Assembly: GCA_937915545.1 (NCBI GenBank)
Contig: CALGIJ010000016.1
Span: 10,657 to 74,656, forward strand
Length of the DNA: 64,000 nucleotides
Direction of reading: 5' to 3'
DNA from: an uncultured Desulfobacterales bacterium
Lineage (GTDB): Bacteria > Desulfobacterota > Desulfobulbia > Desulfobulbales > Desulfocapsaceae
Each line of letters opens with the position of its first letter. Position 1 is the stretch's first letter. Made by a program: the position numbers and the translations under genes. The notes beneath the pieces are model-generated. The model made no database searches and was not told where the DNA came from. It was given only the letters and a program-made list of their open reading frames with translations. Positions 24,615-33,170 of this stretch are shown one piece after another.

Positions 24615-26040
24615 CGACGATCGCCAGCTCGGCCAGAGTTTCGCCAAGATCCTCACCCAGGAAGGCTACAGCACCGCCAATGCCTACAGCGGGCGGGAGG
24701 GCATCGACATGGTGCACACCTTCTCGCCGTCCCTGGTCATCCTCGACATCCGCCTGCCCGATATGAGCGGGCTTGAGGTGTTCACCGTCATCCACCAGCT
24801 CTTCCCCAAGCTGCCGGTGATCATCATCACCGCCTTCGGCTCCACCGAGACGGCCATCGGGGCCATCCGCCAGGGGGCCTACGACTATATCTACAAGCCC
24901 TTCGACGTGCCGCAGATGCTCGCCCTGATCGACAAGGGCCTGCTCGCCGGGCGCTGCATGTCGACCCCGGTGGCGGTCAACCCCGAGGAGGGCACCGAGT
25001 TCGATCGCGACGCCCTGGTCGGCCGCGGCAGCCGCATGCTCGAGGTCTACAAGGCCATCGGCCGCGTCTCGGGCACCGACGCCACGGTGCTCGTCCGCGG
25101 CGAGTCGGGCACCGGCAAGGAGCTGGCGGCGCGGGCCATCTACAACCACTCGCGCCGCGCCGAGCTGCCCTTCGTGGTCATCAACTGTGTCGCCATCCCC
25201 GAGACGCTTCTCGAGAGCGAGCTCTTCGGTTACGAGAAGGGGACCTTCACCGGGGCGGTGCACCGTCGCGTCGGCAAGATCGAACAGGCCCGCGGCGGCA
25301 CCGTCTTCCTCGACGAGATCGGCGACATGCCGCTGTCCATCCAGGCCAAATTCCTCCGCCTGCTCCAGGAAAACAGCATCGAGCGCCTCGGCGGCAAGGA
25401 GCCGATCAACGTCGACGTGCGCATCATCGCCGCCACCAACCGCGACCTCGAGGCGGCGGTGGCCGCGGGCACCTTCCGCGAGGACCTCTACTACCGCCTG
25501 CGCGTGGTGACCCTCGACCTGCCGCCGCTGCGCGAGCGCATGGAAGACCTGCCGATCCTCGTCGCCTATCTCCTCAGGCGACTGGCAGCCGACCTCAGCG
25601 TGGCCAACCCGGGGATCGGCCCCGAGGCCGTGGAGAAGCTGGCGGCCTACGACTGGCCGGGCAATATCCGCGAGCTGCAGAACGTCCTCAAAAAAGCCCT
25701 CATCTTCAACCGCGGCGCGCCGCTGCAGAAAGAGGAGATCACCCTCGGCAATGGTGAAGGCCACAAAAACGGGACGGGGGCGGTGGTTGCCGGCGCTCTC
25801 GCCGACTGGGTGCGGTCGCGGCTGCGCTCGGGGGGAGCGGAGCGCCTCTTCGACTCCGCTCTCGACGAAGTGGCCAGGCTGCTGGTTGGCGAGGCCCTGG
25901 AGATGAGCGGCGGCAACCGCTCGCGGGCGGCGCGCCTGCTCGGTATCTCACGGCCGACACTGCATGCGAAGATGGAGAAGTACCGTCTCGGCACGCCTGT
26001 CGAGGTGGGCGGGGACGACGACGGCGGGCGGCCCGAGTGA
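24592..26040 (+). CDS. Sigma-54-dependent response regulator (NtrC family)
   Basis: A 482-residue activator: receiver (about 1-120, phosphoacceptor Asp in LVILDIRLPDMSG, Lys in YIYKPF), AAA+ domain with Walker A (GESGTGKE), the sigma-54 contact loop reading GTFTGA, Walker B (GGTVFLDEIGDM) and the arginine region, and a C-terminal Fis-type HTH (NRSRAARLLGISRPTLHAKM). The contact loop has Thr instead of the usual Ala in GAFTGA. Partner of the overlapping kinase. Candidate targets in the window are the sigma-54 promoters at 955 and 39230, but nothing links them directly. Confidence 0.94.
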   Translation: MNRILIIDDDRQLGQSFAKILTQEGYSTANAYSGREGIDMVHTFSPSLVILDIRLPDMSGLEVFTVIHQLFPKLPVIIITAFGSTETAIGAIRQGAYDYIYKPFDVPQMLALIDKGLLAGRCMSTPVAVNPEEGTEFDRDALVGRGSRMLEVYKAIGRVSGTDATVLVRGESGTGKELAARAIYNHSRRAELPFVVINCVAIPETLLESELFGYEKGTFTGAVHRRVGKIEQARGGTVFLDEIGDMPLSIQAKFLRLLQENSIERLGGKEPINVDVRIIAATNRDLEAAVAAGTFREDLYYRLRVVTLDLPPLRERMEDLPILVAYLLRRLAADLSVANPGIGPEAVEKLAAYDWPGNIRELQNVLKKALIFNRGAPLQKEEITLGNGEGHKNGTGAVVAGALADWVRSRLRSGGAERLFDSALDEVARLLVGEALEMSGGNRSRAARLLGISRPTLHAKMEKYRLGTPVEVGGDDDGGRPE

Positions 26041-26080
26041 CGCCCGGCAGGAAGACGATGTCATTCATCAGGGAGGGAGT

Positions 26081-26911
26081 ATGGAGAGCATCATTGCCCA
26101 GCGACTGAAGCTGAAACATCAACCGGTGGCCATCGTCTGGGCCAAGGAGAAGCCGCCGCAGGCGCGGCAGTTCGCCGAGGGCCGCTGGGGCTGCGTCATG
26201 TTCATGCTGGCGGCGGCGGTCAAGGGCGAGACGGCCGTTTTCGACGAAAAGACCATTGGCTGTCCGGGGGGCGGCGTCGGCCTCGGCTTCGGCAACCAGT
26301 ACGTCAACTTCGCCGGTGGCGAGGAGTGCTTCAAGTACTTCCTCTCCATCGGCAACGAGCACTGGGAAGAGGGCAGGGCGGCCGGGGAGCGGGTCAAGCC
26401 CTATATGCGCCCCGAGGCCTACGGCCACTTCATGCATGGCGAGCGCTATGTCAAGAACCCGGAGCTGGTGGGCAAGTTTCTCTCCGCACTGCCGATGACC
26501 ACCGTGCCGACGCCCTATGTGGTGTACAAGCCGCTGGCGGATGTCGACGAGCAGGTCGACGACCTGCGCACCGTGGTCTTCCTCGCCGACGCCGATCGCA
26601 TCGCCGCTCTCACCGTGCTCGCCAACTACGGTCGCGGCCATAACGAGAATGTCATCTTCCCCTTCGCCGCCGGCTGCCAGTCGCTGGGCATCTATCCCTA
26701 CCAGGAGGCGGAGCGTCCCGAGCCGCGGGCGGTGCTGGGCTTAAACGACATCTCCGCCCGCCTCTATCTCAAGCGGCTGCTCAAGGATGATGTGTTCAGC
26801 TTCGCCATGCCGCTTGCCCTGTTCCGCGAGATGGAGCAAAACGTCGCCGGCAGCTTCATCGACGGCGATACCTGGAAGGACCTGCGCAGCCTGGCCGGCG
26901 AAGAGGTTTAG
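26081..26911 (+). CDS. DUF169 family protein
   Basis: A 276-residue cytoplasmic protein of the DUF169 family: LKLKHQPVAIVW at the start, WGCVMFMLAAA, GCPGGGVGLGFG and the C-terminal FPFAAGCQSLG are family landmarks. Function is unknown; several conserved cysteines suggest a metal or cluster. It begins 40 nt after the NtrC-like gene, perhaps in the same transcript, and converges on hgcB with only 3 nt between stops. GGGAGG lies before the ATG. Confidence 0.85.
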   Translation: MESIIAQRLKLKHQPVAIVWAKEKPPQARQFAEGRWGCVMFMLAAAVKGETAVFDEKTIGCPGGGVGLGFGNQYVNFAGGEECFKYFLSIGNEHWEEGRAAGERVKPYMRPEAYGHFMHGERYVKNPELVGKFLSALPMTTVPTPYVVYKPLADVDEQVDDLRTVVFLADADRIAALTVLANYGRGHNENVIFPFAAGCQSLGIYPYQEAERPEPRAVLGLNDISARLYLKRLLKDDVFSFAMPLALFREMEQNVAGSFIDGDTWKDLRSLAGEEV

Positions 26912-26914
26912 GGA

Positions 26915-27208
26915 TTAACAGCCGCAGCCGGAGGAGGGCTTGCCGCGCACCTTGGCGATCCAGCTGTTGATGATGTAGGCGGCGCAGCCGCAGCCGTCGT
27001 CGGGGTTGACGTAGATCGCCCCGACGGGGCAGTTGGTGGCGCAGGCGCCGCACTCCATGCAGGCGCCGCGGTCGACGATCGCCGCCTTGCCGTCTCTGAG
27101 GGCGAAGATGCGATGCGGGCAGACGAGGACGCAGTTGCCGCAGCCGATGCACTTGTCGGTGTCGAGACGGAGGATGGCGGCGTCCTCGAGATAGCGGAAG
27201 TGGCGCAT
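26915..27208 (-). CDS. hgcB: Mercury methylation ferredoxin HgcB
   Basis: A 97-residue 2[4Fe-4S] ferredoxin. Cluster cysteines are 20, 23, 26, 30 (CIGCGNCVLVCP) and 50, 53, 56, 60 (CMECGACATNCP, containing the HgcB signature). Cys73 lies in DDGCGC as expected, and the protein ends SGCGC (Cys95, Cys97). Characterised HgcB proteins end in two adjacent cysteines; here a glycine separates them. HgcB reduces the HgcA corrinoid and helps deliver Hg(II). It follows hgcA after 10 nt, with GGAG upstream, and is the last gene of the operon. Confidence 0.95.
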   Translation of the reverse strand: MRHFRYLEDAAILRLDTDKCIGCGNCVLVCPHRIFALRDGKAAIVDRGACMECGACATNCPVGAIYVNPDDGCGCAAYIINSWIAKVRGKPSSGCGC

Positions 27209-27218
27209 GGCGGGCTCC

Positions 27219-28382
27219 TTAGGAAAAAAAGGCGGCCAGCGGCCAGAGGACGGCCGCGGCGAAGGCGGCGCTGAGCTGGAAGAACAGCCCGCTGCGCAGC
27301 TCCTGGCTGACCCCGGACAGCGAGGTAAAGGGCGTCGAGCCGGTAAAGTTCATTGCCATGAACGACGAGCAGGCGCTCACCCACAGCAGCAGCGCCGCAC
27401 CTTCCACCAGGCCGAGCTCGGGCAGGGCGAGGAGCAGCGGCAGGAACAGCAATGCCCCGACCAGCAGGCCCTTGGCCCAGAAGCGGCGGAAGGGCACCCA
27501 GGGCAGCAGCAGTGGCACCAGCACCGCCCCGGCGACGAGGGCGACGAGGGTCGCCGCCAGCAGCACCGCAAAGCGACTCAGGGTGCTGTGCAGGGCGAAC
27601 AGCTCCGGGCCGATCCCCGAGAGAAGCAGGAACAGCGGCAGGGCCATGGCCAGCTTCTTCCACACCATGCAAATTTCCAGCGGCACCAGCACCGCCCGCT
27701 CGCCGAGGGTGAAGGTGACGGTGCGCATCGCTTCACTGGCCTTACCCTGGAGGAGATATTCCGGCAGATCTCTCGCGAAAATCGGTCCGAAACGGCCGGA
27801 AAAGCCGCACAGCTCCTTGAGCCGGTGGGCGGCGACGCCGTTGGCGGCGAGCTGCGGCAGGATGAGGCGGCGGTGACTGACGAGGTCCTCAAGACGGCAG
27901 CGCCGCACCTGGTAGGCGATCTCCTCGCAGGAGAAGGTGCCCTTGCCGGCGGCGCACCATACGTTGACGCCGCGGCTGTCGACTATCAGCAGCCAGGCAT
28001 CGACGCTGGCGAGTTCCCGGCGCAGGGCGTCGAAGGTCAGTTTGTAGTTGGCCGAGACCAGCACCGGCGAGTCGGCTCCCGGGCTGCCGACGCAGTAGAG
28101 GCCGGGGGTGACGCGGTAGTCGTTGCGGGCCAGGCCGGTGCGCGCGCCGACGGTGCCGAGGTGGTCCCTGAGGCCGAGGCGGGTCGCCACCCGCGGTACC
28201 GCACCCACCGGGCTGTCGACGAAGCCTTCGACAAAGGGCAGGATGGCGTAACCGGGTCTCTCGTGGCCGCCGGACCGCGGCGGCGGTTTCGGCCCTCAGC
28301 AGGGGGCGGCAGGCAGCTCCGGCGGGGCCTGCAGCGGTTCGGGGGCGAGGGGCAGAATGGCACGTGGCAGCGAGGGGTTCAT
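27219..28382 (-). CDS. hgcA: Mercury methyltransferase corrinoid protein HgcA, predicted selenoprotein
   Basis: HgcA transfers a methyl group from a corrinoid to Hg(II). The cap-helix signature NVWCAAGK is present (Cys143 in the long numbering), inside the corrinoid-binding domain, followed by five predicted membrane spans in the C-terminal 160 residues. The uninterrupted frame begins at GTG 28208 (329 aa), but upstream codons in the same frame read PGYAILPFVEGFVDSP, which belongs to the family. No start codon occurs there; the frame crosses one TGA (28296-28298) and reaches ATG 28382, preceded by GGAG at 6 nt. Reading TGA as selenocysteine gives 387 residues with PAAPC-Sec-GPKPPP at 24-35. 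A fitting SECIS hairpin follows. The alternatives are a nonsense mutation, a sequencing error or an unusual start. Confidence 0.9.
28266..28298 (-). promoter_or_regulatory. Candidate bacterial SECIS element in hgcA
   Basis: On the coding strand the TGA (28298-28296) is followed after 11 nt by a perfect 7-bp hairpin, GCCGCCG (28284-28278) and CGGCGGC (28272-28266), with loop CGGUC. The loop starts 18 nt after the TGA and has G at its second and third positions, within the usual rules for SelB-recognised hairpins; the E. coli fdhF loop also contains GGUC. Confidence 0.65.
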
Positions 28383-28418
28383 TGGTTCTCCATAGAAGAT
28401 AGAGGTGCGGGGCCTCGG

Positions 28419-29588
28419 TTACAAGTTGGTAAGCCTGTCCAACCCCTGATGCAGGTCGTCGCGCAGGTCGTCGACGTCTTCGAGGCCAATATTGAGGCGG
28501 ATCACCGTCTGCCCCTGGTAGCGGCCAGGCAGGAGGCGATGTGGTCTGGCGGCGGTGAGCAGGCTCTGGAAGCCGCCCCAGCTGTAGCCGAGGCGGAAGA
28601 GTCGCAGCGCGTCGATGAACCGGGCCAGCTGGTCCTGGGGGTATTCCTTGCGCAGGGTGAAGGCGAAGAGGCCGGAGGAGCCCTGAAAGTCGCGGCGCCA
28701 TAGGTGGTGCTCGGGGTGGTCGGGCAGGGCCGGGTGCAGCACCCGGTCGACCAGGGGGTGGCTGGTCAGCCAGGTGGCGATCTCAAGGGCCGAGCGCTCG
28801 TGCTGCCGCAGGCGCACCGCCAGCGAGTGCAGGCCGCGCAGCGCCAGGTAGCACTCCTCCGCCGGGGTGTAGATTTCGAGGAGCTTGTAGAACTCGGCGA
28901 AGCGCTCGGCATGGCCCTCGGCGACGGTGACCGTGCCGGCGAGCACGTCGGAGTAGCCGCAGATATACTTGGTCACCGAGTGGATGGTGGCGTCGATGCC
29001 GAGAGCGAAGGGCCTGATATAGAGGGGGGTGGCCCAGGTGGCGTCGAGCAGGGTGACGATGCCCCGCCGGCGGGCGATGGCGGCGATGGCCGGCAGGTCC
29101 TGGATCTCGAAGGTGTTCGAGCCCGGTGACTCGAGGAAGATGAGGGCGGTGTCGGGGCGCAGGTAGGCCTCGATGTCTGCGCCGACGTTGGCCGGCACCA
29201 CCGTGCACGACACCTTGAGGCGCTCTTCCAGCACCTTGTGGACGAAGCGGCGGCCGGGGCCATAGGCGTTGTCGACCATGACCATGTGCTGGCCGCTGGC
29301 GACGAAGGCCAGCAGGGCCGTCTGAATGGCGGCGATGCCCGAAGGGAAGACGCGGGTCACCGCCCCACCCTCGAGCTGGCGCATCGCCTCCTCGAACTGG
29401 CGCTGCGTGGGCAGGCGATCGGTGCCGTAGCTGATTCCCTGGTGGCGGCCTAATTGCGCCTCGACCATGTCGGCGTAGCTGGCGAAGAGCACCGTCGAGC
29501 CGCGGTAGGCTGGCGGGTTGATGGTCGTCGCAACGCTGCTGTCGCGTTGCGGCCAGTTGCGGGCGATAAGTTCCGTTTCTCGTTTCAT
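28419..29588 (-). CDS. Cystathionine beta-lyase-type PLP enzyme
   Basis: A 389-residue Cys/Met-metabolism PLP enzyme. The Schiff-base lysine is in HSVTKYICGYSD, with YGPGRRF and LLDATWATPL also typical. Overall it looks most like proteobacterial MetC (cystathionine to homocysteine, pyruvate and ammonia), but gamma-synthase or lyase activities cannot be excluded. An upstream ATG at 29741 exists, but the extended -10 at 29653 lies inside that extension, favouring the start at 29588. hgcA begins 36 nt after its stop, so hgcAB appear to be co-transcribed with it. Confidence 0.85.
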   Translation of the reverse strand: MKRETELIARNWPQRDSSVATTINPPAYRGSTVLFASYADMVEAQLGRHQGISYGTDRLPTQRQFEEAMRQLEGGAVTRVFPSGIAAIQTALLAFVASGQHMVMVDNAYGPGRRFVHKVLEERLKVSCTVVPANVGADIEAYLRPDTALIFLESPGSNTFEIQDLPAIAAIARRRGIVTLLDATWATPLYIRPFALGIDATIHSVTKYICGYSDVLAGTVTVAEGHAERFAEFYKLLEIYTPAEECYLALRGLHSLAVRLRQHERSALEIATWLTSHPLVDRVLHPALPDHPEHHLWRRDFQGSSGLFAFTLRKEYPQDQLARFIDALRLFRLGYSWGGFQSLLTAARPHRLLPGRYQGQTVIRLNIGLEDVDDLRDDLHQGLDRLTNL

Positions 29589-29913
29589 GGGCAGCTGGGG
29601 CTGATGTCGAATGGGGGCGGGGCGTTTTAGGGCCTCGACATTTGCTCTGCCCATTGTACCACAACATGGTGGGAGGGGAAACCCGTTCGCTGCCCGCCGG
29701 CAGCTGCGGACAATTCTTTTCCGGAGCCCCTGCGACGGCAAAAATATTTGTCTTTATGGGGCGATCAAGGTAGCCTAGAGAGGAATAAGGGCATTTCCCA
29801 AGAGTCGCATTGCGGGCGATGGCGGATATGCTCTTCGGCCGAACGTTGCGCCGGTCCGCCACATTGCGTCAGGCGTTCTTGCCGCCATATCTCTCTTTCT
29901 CCCACCACGACCC
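29589..29913. other. Divergent intergenic region (325 bp)
   Basis: This region lies between the metC-like/hgcAB operon (leftward) and the 1070-residue protein (rightward). It contains a leftward extended -10 at 29653. A weak rightward candidate is TTGTCT (29748), 17-nt spacer, TAGCCT (29771). No gene was recognised. Confidence 0.4.
29653..29661 (-). promoter_or_regulatory. Extended -10 promoter of metC-like/hgcAB operon
   Basis: On the minus strand the sequence reads TGGTACAAT, an extended -10 (TG-N-TACAAT), about 65 nt upstream of the ATG at 29588. A recognisable -35 is weak (TTTCCC at 17 nt). Confidence 0.42.
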
Positions 29914-32900
29914 ATGACCCTCAACATCTCCCCCCTCTTCTTCGACAAGAACGACTACGAGCTGCTGCGCATCGTCCACGATGTCATGAGGGGCAGCAAC
30001 CTCTCCAAGAACCTGCGCTCGCTGCTGGTCGAGGACATGCACCCCAACGGCATCAAGGAGATGGCGGCGGCGCGGGGGCTGCGCATCGCCTACGCTATCG
30101 CCAACCTCCTCGGCTCCTTCGAGGAGGGCAAGGCGGCCGACCGCATCAAGTCGCTGCGCTCCCTGCGCGACGAGGTCTTCCTCTCCTCGGCCACCTTTCA
30201 CCAGGTCAACACCGCCCGGGCGCTGCTGCAGATCATGAAGGAGCTGCTGCGCAGCGAGGGCAACGAGATGCGCCAGCTGCAGCTGGCCCACGATTTTCGC
30301 ATGGTCTCCACCGGCAACCCGCGCCTGGTGCGGCAGCAGCTGACCGCCTACCACCTGCTGGAGATGCCCGAAGAGTTCAACCAGTTCGCCTTCGACGACC
30401 ATGTTCACGACGCCAATACCAAGGGGCGCAAATCGCCAACCCATCTCCTCATGGATGCCTGGATCAAAGGCATCCGCCACCTCACCGTAGTCTATTACAA
30501 TTATGTCAATGTCGAGGTGGTCGAGGAGCTGATCGAAGCCAGCCGCATCCTTGATATCAAGGTGCAGGTGGGCATCGAGGTGTCGACGCCCTTTCGCGGC
30601 AAATATGTCCGTTTCACCTGGGAGCCCCATGGCTTCGTCGGCAACCGCGCCTTCCTCAATTTTCTGCGCGACGGGGCGGTGATCAGGTTTTTCGAACAGG
30701 GGCGTGAAGTCTCGGCCTTTCAGCAGCGCTATGTCTTCGAGGTCATCGAGGTCTATAACCGCCGCCATCGCGAGGAATGGGCCGCGGAACTCGGGCTGTC
30801 CCTGCCGCTTCTGGAGCGGGAGGAGTTCCTTCGTTTCGTCGGCGCCGGCCAGCCCTCGCTGCTCCACCTGGCGCGGTTCATCCACAACGTCTTCCTTAAG
30901 GCCAGCGCACCCATCCTCCCCGATCTCCTGCGCGACGAGGCGGAGGGTGACGCGGTGGCGAAGTCGGCGGCCAAGGCCCGCCTCGACCTCTTCCGCCGAT
31001 GCACCATGGACAGCATCATCGACCGTTTTCTGCTGCCGTGGCGCAACCCCGAAGTGCACGACCCGAGCCAGCCGCTGCCAGCGGCCGAATTGCCGGAACT
31101 TTTGCGCCTCTCCCCCAAGGCGCTGCTTTCCAGGCTGCATTCCCTCCACTCCAGCTCGCGCATCACCCTCAACCTCGGCAACCTGACCGTCCAGGACACC
31201 CTGGAACTGCTCTACGGTTGCGAGGGGATGATCAGTCATATCGAGACCTACAATCTCAAGACAGCCGCCCATGGCATGACCGCGCAGCGCGGCGTGGTCA
31301 CCTTCCACGGCGACGCTGTCGACCTGCGCAGCCCGGAAAAGCACTATCACCTCATCAGCGAGTTGCAGCAGGCCCTCAACGAGGACAACGTCATCGCCCT
31401 GAAGCGGGCGGTGCGCGCCATTATCTGGGACTTCGAGGATCAGCGTCTGCATGTCAAGCGCTATGCCGAACAGCTGGCTGCCGACGAGGAGGAAAAGGGG
31501 CGGCTGCTAGAGGAGCATCGCCAGATGGAGGAACGCAAAGAGGGCCTGATGGACATCCTCTACCACCTCGAAACCTTTCATACCTTCTATAAAAAGCGCC
31601 ATCTCGGCTCGCGCATCGGCTCGAGCTCCACCGGCCAGGCCGACAACCAGTACGGCATGGGCCTGGTGGTGGTGGAGACCCTGCCCGCCCGGGCCCGGGA
31701 GGTGGTGAAAAGGGAGATCGCCGCCAAAAAGCGCCTGCTCCTGCCGATTACCGCCCTACTCACCCGGCACGTGCACAGCAGCGAAAATCGCCGGATGCCC
31801 GACAGGTCGGGGAAGACGTTTTGGGTCAAGCTCCGCCTCATCAAGAATCGCGCTGGCCGCTCCTATCAGGACTGGACCCTGGATGGGCTGTTCGTCCACC
31901 CCGGACAGCCGGGCAATATCGCCACCCTCGGCGGCATCAACCGCGACGGTGGCGACCGGCAGTTCGCCCCGCGCAGCGGCGAAGGCAGGATGGGCCGGCC
32001 CTGGACCTACCTCAACACCAACCTCAAGAACTCCCTCAAGGTGCTGTTTGGCTTCATGCCCGCCTTTCTCACCTTCAGCCTTACCAAGGACTGGTGGCTG
32101 CTCGCCTATTTCGGGGCGGTGATCTGGTTCGGCATTACCGGCCTGCGCAACATCATCCAATCGGTGCTCGGCGGGGGCGGCCTGCGCCGCTCGCCCCTCC
32201 TGCCGTGGAATTCCCTGGTCAGCTGGAGCCGCATCGCCGATTCCCTGCTCTACACCGGCTTCTCCGTGCCGCTGCTCGACTTCCTCGTCAAGACGCTGCT
32301 CCTCGACCGCACCCTGGGGGTCACCACCGCCACCAACCCGCTCCTCCTCTATGCGGTCATGGGGCTGGCCAACGGCATCTATATCAGCGGCCACAACATC
32401 TTTCGCGGCCTGCCGCGGGCGGCGGCGACCGGCAATTTCTTCCGCTCCATCCTCGCCATCCCCCTGGCAGTGGTGCTCAACACCACCGTGGCGATCATCC
32501 TTGGCCTGTGCCAGGTACCCGATGTCGCCGGGGTGCTGCAGAAATGGGCGGCGATCATCTCCAAGTTCGCCTCCGACTGCGTCGCCGCCATCATCGAGGG
32601 GGTGGCCGACCGGCAGGTCAACATCCGCGCCCGCATGGTCGCCTACCAGGCCAAGATCTCGCAGCTCTTCGCCGCTTTTTCGCGCCTCGAACTGCTCTAT
32701 CCGGAGGAAGACGTCCTGGAGATGCTGCAGTCGCCGAAGATGGTCATGGAGACCCTGGTCTACGAGGCCCGCGACGAAGAGAAGCGCATCATCGTCAACG
32801 CCCTCGACCTGATGTACTTCTGGATGTACCAGCCGCGGGCGCGGCGCGCCCTGGCGATGATCGTCGAGCAGATGAGCCGCGAGGAGTGGTTGATCTTCTA

Positions 32901-33126
32901 CCGGTCGCAGCTCATCCTCAAACGCTACCGCGAGATCAGCCAGGTCTTCGTCGATGGCCTGGTGGGGCGCAACTTCTCCCGGGCGCTGTCCTTTTACCTC
33001 GACCGCTTCGACGAGTACCTCACCGGTATCGAGCGGCTCGGCAAGCGGCGGTTTGCCCGCAACGCCCTCGGCGAGGTGGCAAGCGCCGGCCTTTGCTTGA
33101 CTTCGCGACGTCCGACCATACTGTAA
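29914..33126 (+). CDS. Large membrane protein of unknown function (1070 aa)
   Basis: I do not recognise this protein as a named family. The N-terminal about 400 residues are soluble; residues 219-232 (VGIEVSTPFRGKYV), after WIKGIRHLTVVYYNYVN, resemble a TIM-barrel/PHP-type strand order, but no metal site can be assigned. Residues about 490-545 are charged and probably coiled coil. Four to six membrane spans follow at about 707-750, 777-797, 809-828 and 845-870, then a cytoplasmic helical C-terminus of about 190 residues. No Shine-Dalgarno precedes the ATG and an alternative start is possible. It is unusually long and stands alone upstream of ferritin. Confidence 0.7.
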   Translation: MTLNISPLFFDKNDYELLRIVHDVMRGSNLSKNLRSLLVEDMHPNGIKEMAAARGLRIAYAIANLLGSFEEGKAADRIKSLRSLRDEVFLSSATFHQVNTARALLQIMKELLRSEGNEMRQLQLAHDFRMVSTGNPRLVRQQLTAYHLLEMPEEFNQFAFDDHVHDANTKGRKSPTHLLMDAWIKGIRHLTVVYYNYVNVEVVEELIEASRILDIKVQVGIEVSTPFRGKYVRFTWEPHGFVGNRAFLNFLRDGAVIRFFEQGREVSAFQQRYVFEVIEVYNRRHREEWAAELGLSLPLLEREEFLRFVGAGQPSLLHLARFIHNVFLKASAPILPDLLRDEAEGDAVAKSAAKARLDLFRRCTMDSIIDRFLLPWRNPEVHDPSQPLPAAELPELLRLSPKALLSRLHSLHSSSRITLNLGNLTVQDTLELLYGCEGMISHIETYNLKTAAHGMTAQRGVVTFHGDAVDLRSPEKHYHLISELQQALNEDNVIALKRAVRAIIWDFEDQRLHVKRYAEQLAADEEEKGRLLEEHRQMEERKEGLMDILYHLETFHTFYKKRHLGSRIGSSSTGQADNQYGMGLVVVETLPARAREVVKREIAAKKRLLLPITALLTRHVHSSENRRMPDRSGKTFWVKLRLIKNRAGRSYQDWTLDGLFVHPGQPGNIATLGGINRDGGDRQFAPRSGEGRMGRPWTYLNTNLKNSLKVLFGFMPAFLTFSLTKDWWLLAYFGAVIWFGITGLRNIIQSVLGGGGLRRSPLLPWNSLVSWSRIADSLLYTGFSVPLLDFLVKTLLLDRTLGVTTATNPLLLYAVMGLANGIYISGHNIFRGLPRAAATGNFFRSILAIPLAVVLNTTVAIILGLCQVPDVAGVLQKWAAIISKFASDCVAAIIEGVADRQVNIRARMVAYQAKISQLFAAFSRLELLYPEEDVLEMLQSPKMVMETLVYEARDEEKRIIVNALDLMYFWMYQPRARRALAMIVEQMSREEWLIFYRSQLILKRYREISQVFVDGLVGRNFSRALSFYLDRFDEYLTGIERLGKRRFARNALGEVASAGLCLTSRRPTIL
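33095..33116 (+). promoter_or_regulatory. Weak promoter candidate for ferritin gene
   Basis: TTGACT followed after 16 nt by TACTGT, within the last codons of the preceding gene. The -10 is poor; included because a ferritin transcript needs a start upstream of the hairpin at 33171. Confidence 0.25.
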
Positions 33127-33170
33127 AACGCACAGCCCACCGCGGTGCGCCGCAAACGCCCGCAACGAGT

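Noticed and set aside
28206..28208. GTG as the real hgcA start
   Set aside because: It would discard conserved-looking codons just upstream and has no good Shine-Dalgarno, whereas ATG 28382 does. It remains the fallback if the TGA is a true stop.
27889..28701. A 270-codon frame overlapping hgcA and the metC-like gene
   Set aside because: Arg/Pro-rich shadow frame; hgcA and the PLP enzyme account for the sequence.
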